Shown: positions 61,212 to 64,000 of the stretch, piece after piece
Layout: every line of letters starts with the position of its first letter
Position numbering within the stretch: position 1 is the stretch's first letter
NCBI RefSeq assembly: GCF_001753205.1
Contig: NZ_CP017560.1
Location: 3,038,001-3,102,000, forward strand
Length of the DNA: 64,000 bases
Source: Sporosarcina ureilytica
Lineage (GTDB): Bacteria; Bacillota; Bacilli; Bacillales_A; Planococcaceae
Direction: 5' to 3'
Program-made: the position numbers and the translations under genes
The notes under the pieces: model-generated
The model's database searches: none
Seen by the model: only the letters and a program-made list of their open reading frames with translations
What the model was told of the DNA's origin: nothing

Positions 61212-61307
61212 TTCCCTACTAAAGCGCTAAAGGACTATTGCACCTTTTATTAAGTCCCCAAACCATTAGACTAGTATGAGAATCAATTAGGAGAAGGAGC
61301 ATGTCTA

Positions 61308-61757
61308 ATGAAAACAATGAAAAGAAATTGGATTATGATTATTGCGTTTGCCGTAATTATTAGTGGTATCGGAGGTTTGGTTTCACCTAAGGAAGCAGAA
61401 GCTTCTTGGCTTTTTACAAACAGAAGTGGTTATTTTTCTAATTACGTAGAGACACAAAACTATCAAGGAACTTATAGCAGTAGTAGTAATGTAAAAAGCG
61501 TCTCTATAATGTCAGGTACAATCACAGCGAATAGCACAGCGGGCGGAACATTCGTGCTCTACATACAGAAGAGACCTTACGGGACTAGCCAATGGCAGAC
61601 AATTAGAACGGTTTTTGCAAATAAAAACGGTACAACTCATTTTGAATCCCCTAAATTCTCACCGCGGGATGGATACAGGTTCAAGTTGGTGAATCTTGGA
61701 ATAAAAAATAGAGTAAATTACAAAATGCAATGGATTCCATGGGCTTCTGCCTATTAA
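61308..61757 (+). CDS. Secreted protein of unknown function, 149 aa
   Basis: An exported protein: basic start KTMKRN, hydrophobic core WIMIIAFAVIISGIGGLV, and a likely signal peptidase I site after PKEAEA (about residue 32). The mature part (about 117 residues) is Ser/Tyr/Gly-rich and predicted beta-strand, with no cysteine, e.g. VSIMSGTITANSTAGGTFVL and YIQKRPYGTSQWQTIRTVF, like a small beta-sandwich. No family recognised. GGAGAAGGAGC precedes the ATG. Its terminator has been split by the IS element that follows. Confidence 0.7.
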   Translation: MKTMKRNWIMIIAFAVIISGIGGLVSPKEAEASWLFTNRSGYFSNYVETQNYQGTYSSSSNVKSVSIMSGTITANSTAGGTFVLYIQKRPYGTSQWQTIRTVFANKNGTTHFESPKFSPRDGYRFKLVNLGIKNRVNYKMQWIPWASAY

Positions 61758-61784
61758 TAGATAGCTAAACGTACCCTATCACAT

Positions 61785-61801
61785 AAAAAGGATCAACCAT
61801 C
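61785..61801 (+). terminator. Left half of a terminator split by the IS element
   Basis: AAAAAGGATCAACCATC here pairs with ATGGTTGATCCTTTTT at about 63285-63300. The two arms are separated by 1.5 kb of IS3 DNA; ATC is duplicated on both sides of the insertion. Confidence 0.8.
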
Positions 61802-61831
61802 GGTAGTGACCCCTAAAAGTTAGAGTTTTTA

Positions 61832-62695
61832 TTATGCAGCTGTTTGGCTGGTTTGAGTTCGGTATTGTATTGGACTTAAACCGGCCAATTTTACTTTTAT
61901 TCGTTCGTTATTGTAGTAATCAATATACTGTTCTATTTTTTGTTTAAGCTTATGATAAGACAATAATTCTTCACCGTAATAAATTTCTTGCTTTAAAATC
62001 CCGAAGAAATTTTCCATTACAGCGTTATCAGCACAGGTTGCTTTTCTAGACATACTTTGGAAGACTTTATTTTTCTTTAATGTCTTAATCCATTTTTGAT
62101 GTTGATAATGCCAACCTTGATCGGAATGTATTGTTGTTCGATATTCAGCTTCAGTTTTAATGACTCTTACTGCTTCTTTTAATGGTTCCAGTACTAAATC
62201 CAATGTAGGTCTCTTGGAGATTCCGAAAGAAATAATTTCTCCGTTATATAAATCTAAAATAGGGTTTAGATACAGTTTTTCGTCGTCTAGACACTTAAAT
62301 TCAGTGACATCGGTTACTAATTTTTGCAGGCGGATTGACGTGTTAAATCTACGGTTCAAGCGATTTTTGGCTACTTTCCCAACAGTACCTTTGTATGAAT
62401 TGTATCGTGACTTACGAGTGAATTTCACACATTTTAACCCTAAATCGCCCATGATTCGTTGAACTTTTTTATGATTAATCAAATATCCTTGATTTCTTAA
62501 TGCTAAATGAATGCGACGATATCCATATTTGCCTTCATGTTTTTGGAAAAGATCAAGAATAACCTCTTTCAATTCTTCGTCTGGGTCTGCTTGCTTCAAT
62601 TGTTGGATTTGATAGTGATAGGTTGCCTCTGGAATACCGACTACCAATAATACATCTTTTAATTTGAACCCTTCTTCTTTGAGTTCGAATGCCAT
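61832..62695 (-). CDS. IS3-family transposase OrfB (DDE integrase)
   Basis: A 287-residue integrase-fold transposase. The catalytic triad is Asp in TDVTEFKCLDDEKLYLN, Asp in HSDQGWHYQH and Glu in NAVMENFFGILKQE. The N-terminal HTH_21 region has YGYRRIHLALRNQGYLINHK and the C-terminus ends YYNNERIKVKLAGLSPIQYR, both typical of the IS150 group. It overlaps orfA by 37 bp in the -1 frame; CTCAAAGAAGAAGGG in the overlap may be the frameshift site producing the OrfAB fusion. Intact. Confidence 0.92.
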   Translation of the reverse strand: MAFELKEEGFKLKDVLLVVGIPEATYHYQIQQLKQADPDEELKEVILDLFQKHEGKYGYRRIHLALRNQGYLINHKKVQRIMGDLGLKCVKFTRKSRYNSYKGTVGKVAKNRLNRRFNTSIRLQKLVTDVTEFKCLDDEKLYLNPILDLYNGEIISFGISKRPTLDLVLEPLKEAVRVIKTEAEYRTTIHSDQGWHYQHQKWIKTLKKNKVFQSMSRKATCADNAVMENFFGILKQEIYYGEELLSYHKLKQKIEQYIDYYNNERIKVKLAGLSPIQYRTQTSQTAA

Positions 62696-63222
62696 TGCTG
62701 CTTGTGCTTTTCTAGGAAGGCATTCGGATTCTCCTGAAAAGCGTCTAACTTTTTTAAGTATGCAATTTCTAAGCGAAGAAGTTCATTTTCACGTTCTAGT
62801 TGTTCTTCACGAGACATTTTCTCCTCTGTTTTCACTGGTTTCGCTTTTTTATCTTTAGACATAGTAGGACACCCTTTCGATTTAGGTTTAAGCCCTTCTA
62901 CACCTTCTTTTAGAAAAGTTCTTTTCCAGTTCGCAATCAAAGATGGATTATTCATGTTAAATTCAATTGCTGTATCTTGGTATGAAGCGCCTGTTCGTTT
63001 TATAAAGTGTAATACATCCAACTTAAATTGAACAGAGTAAACCTTCTTAGAACGTTTTCTACGTAATCCATCTTCACCAAATGCTTTATATGCTTGAACC
63101 CAACTTTCAATTGGCGATTTACTTGGAATACCATATTTTCGCGCCAGTAATCTATATCCTAAAGTACCTTCAAGATATTCTCTCACCACTTTAAATTTAA
63201 ACTCTAAACTATATTTAGCCAT
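62659..63222 (-). CDS. IS3-family transposase OrfA
   Basis: A 187-residue DNA-binding subunit with two N-terminal helix-turn-helix units (KYSLEFKFKVVREYLEGTLG; VYSVQFKLDVLHFIKRTGAS) and a C-terminal leucine-rich coiled coil (EEQLERENELLRLEIAYLKK). This two-HTH form is characteristic of the IS150 group. ATG 63220-63222 follows GGGGTG at 8 bp; the frame is open to 63237 within the terminal repeat. It overlaps orfB by 37 bp. Confidence 0.9.
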   Translation of the reverse strand: MAKYSLEFKFKVVREYLEGTLGYRLLARKYGIPSKSPIESWVQAYKAFGEDGLRRKRSKKVYSVQFKLDVLHFIKRTGASYQDTAIEFNMNNPSLIANWKRTFLKEGVEGLKPKSKGCPTMSKDKKAKPVKTEEKMSREEQLERENELLRLEIAYLKKLDAFQENPNAFLEKHKQQWHSNSKKKGSN

Positions 63223-63231
63223 ATAAAAACA

Positions 63232-63267
63232 CCCCAAAAGTTAGTTTTTTAACTCTAACTTTTGGGG
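63232..63267. repeat. Hairpin inside the IS right end
   Basis: CCCCAAAAGTTAG pairs with CTAACTTTTGGGG. When an outside transcript enters, it would sequester the GGGGTG ribosome site of orfA, a common way for IS elements to limit expression from outside transcripts. Confidence 0.65.
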
Positions 63268-63340
63268 TGCAGCACCATCTCGAAATGGTTGATCCTTTTT
63301 ATTATGAAAAGTACTAGGTGCTCATTGATTATAAATAATC

Positions 63341-63381
63341 AAGGGGATATCGACAAAATGCTTTATATATCGATAGTCCTT
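63341..63381. terminator. Degenerate hairpin preceding a repeat tail
   Basis: AAGGGGATATCGACAAAATG and ATATCGATAGTCCTT are the two arms of the stem seen intact at 38894, with mismatches. No gene ends here. Confidence 0.5.
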
Positions 63382-63389
63382 CTAGTTTC

Positions 63390-63445
63390 ATGCAATCGTA
63401 GCTTATTGACTGAATAGTGTTCGAATTGAGTGAGTGACTGGCACC
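63390..63445 (+). repeat. Repeat tail plus REP end (copy 12)
   Basis: ATGCAATCGTAGCTTATTGA then CTGAATAGTGTTCGAATTGA and GTGAGTGACTGGCACC, nine bases after the hairpin. Confidence 0.88.
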
Positions 63446-63581
63446 AACCTCAATTCACACCTTTGATGATAGGTGTAACTAATCATTTGAAAGAGGGAGA
63501 TGGAGTACCAAGGTTCCAGTCAACAATAGATATGTGTGAATTAAAACAAACAGGATTGCTGAATTTTTGACGATTGAATAA

Positions 63582-63779
63582 GTGAATATGTACGAATTGA
63601 AAGACATCTCCCAGGTGGGAATAGAAATTGCGGATTATTTTTTAGAATTGGAAGGAAGACATCCTGACGTTGTGATTGCACCAAATGCTGGCGGTGAAAA
63701 ACAAAAGCCGCGCATTGTTTCTATTCTCTTACGTATAAACAAGTGGTTGAGGAGGAATAACTGTGATGGGTTATTTTAA
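63582..63779 (+). CDS. Short open frame, unknown
   Basis: A 65-codon frame (MYELKDISQVGIEIADYFLE; HPDVVIAPNAGGEKQKPRI; VSILLRINKWLRRNNCDGLF). The amino-acid use is protein-like but the ribosome site is poor and no family is recognised. It could be a real small gene or a fragment. Nothing else is supported in 63446-63840. Confidence 0.3.
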   Translation: MNMYELKDISQVGIEIADYFLELEGRHPDVVIAPNAGGEKQKPRIVSILLRINKWLRRNNCDGLF

Positions 63780-63840
63780 AAATATAATATACACGAGTTC
63801 TCCTTCGTGATTTACACGAAACCATGCTACAATTACAAAA

Positions 63841-63855
63841 TGTACACTATGTACA
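63841..63855. promoter_or_regulatory. Paired TGTACA boxes
   Basis: TGTACACTATGTACA sits 35 bp before the start of the gene at the right edge. Each TGTACA is itself a palindrome, so the pair could be an operator; there is no further evidence. Confidence 0.35.
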
Positions 63856-63890
63856 TATATTCTTTACATAAATTAGGAGGAATATTTTCT

Positions 63891-64000
63891 ATGATAAATT
63901 CTGAAATATTTTCAAAGAAATTAATGGAAGATGACATTTTAATGGAACGAACTCAAGATGAGGATGGCGTGTACTTTCGTGTTCGACAAACACTCGATTA
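63891..64000 (+). CDS. Unknown protein, 5' end only (runs off right edge)
   Basis: Only 36 codons are visible: MINSEIFSKKLMEDDILMER then TQDEDGVYFRVRQTLD. It starts 12 bp after TAGGAGG, a very strong ribosome site, so it is a real gene. Acidic, soluble N-terminus; no family can be named from this much. Confidence 0.7.
   Translation, partial: MINSEIFSKKLMEDDILMERTQDEDGVYFRVRQTLD

Larger units (their letters stand above)
61802..63276 (-). mobile_element. IS3-family insertion sequence (IS150-like), about 1475 bp
   Basis: Ends are GGTAGTGACCCCTAAAAGTT and, reverse-complemented, GGTGCTGCACCCCAAAAGTT, followed by AGAGTT in both, i.e. a roughly 26-bp imperfect terminal inverted repeat. Inside are orfA and orfB in overlapping frames. 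The flanking ATC is a 3-bp target duplication, as usual for IS3. Both genes look intact, so it may be active. Confidence 0.9.

Noticed and set aside
1..64000. Search for tRNA, rRNA, riboswitch and T-box elements by eye
   Set aside because: No CCA-ended cloverleaf, 16S/23S segment or recognisable T-box core (TGGNACCGCG) was seen; a covariance-model search would be needed to exclude weaker cases.

Overview
The window comes from a low-GC Gram-positive of the order Bacillales. Most starts have strong AGGAGG-type Shine-Dalgarno sites, and many are TTG or GTG. Carbon use is of the PTS/cre/CcpA kind, and there are Bacillales-specific small families (YqhV, DUF1659/DUF2922/YvrJ, YqkD). The protein repertoire feels most like Planococcaceae (Sporosarcina/Lysinibacillus-like), but that is inference. 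No rRNA, tRNA, prophage core or CRISPR array was seen.

Layout. 1-3337: a galactitol-type PTS operon on the minus strand, running off the left edge, with a class II aldolase, an archaeal-type triosephosphate-isomerase homologue and a YjbQ protein. 3823-7573: fructose operon fruR-fruK-fruA with a readable promoter, cre site and FruR repeats. 7780-13250: acetamidase/formamidase, an acyl-CoA ligase plus enoyl-CoA hydratase pair, the decayed remains of a second lipid cluster, and a glyoxalase-fold protein. 13357-20970: pgcA, an alpha/beta hydrolase, an amino-acid permease, YqhV, an MFS pump and two LysE paralogues. 21058-22326: a REP-associated tyrosine transposase (RAYT) between inverted repeats. 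22433-25978: NCS1 permease with an isochorismatase-fold hydrolase, and an EamA transporter. 26311-36040: a xylose regulon (xylR, an M24-like protein, xylFGH, xylA, xylB). 36466-38876: a winged-helix protein, then a VTC-domain and DUF4956 pair. 39162-49308: a peptide ABC transporter with M20 peptidase, DUF1177, AroM, an IclR regulator and a broken aminopeptidase. 50714-51961: a DUF3100 membrane pair. 52943-56515: a beta-ketoacyl-synthase homologue coupled to a GGDEF/EAL protein. 56778-57486: DUF1659/DUF2922/YvrJ. 57580-64000: a flavin-fold protein, a zinc alcohol dehydrogenase, unknown small genes, a secreted protein and an intact IS3-family element.

The most distinctive feature is a dispersed intergenic repeat family. 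One form is a palindrome of about 82-91 bp bounded by GGTGCCAGTCACTC and GAGTGACTGGCACC. A second form is a tail (ATGCAATTGTAGTGTATTG then TCTGAATAG) that usually lies just after a terminator-like hairpin and often ends in the same GACTGGCACC. The RAYT gene is bounded by two inverted copies of that end, so it is the likely cognate enzyme. The family appears in nearly every gap between operons and never inside an intact reading frame.

Functionally the window is an accessory catabolic neighbourhood (fructose, an unknown polyol or sugar, xylose, amides, fatty acids, peptides). It shows decay: two RAYT copies (one dead), two remnants of a type I toxin locus, broken SDR, CoA-ligase and aminopeptidase genes, and an IS inserted into a terminator.
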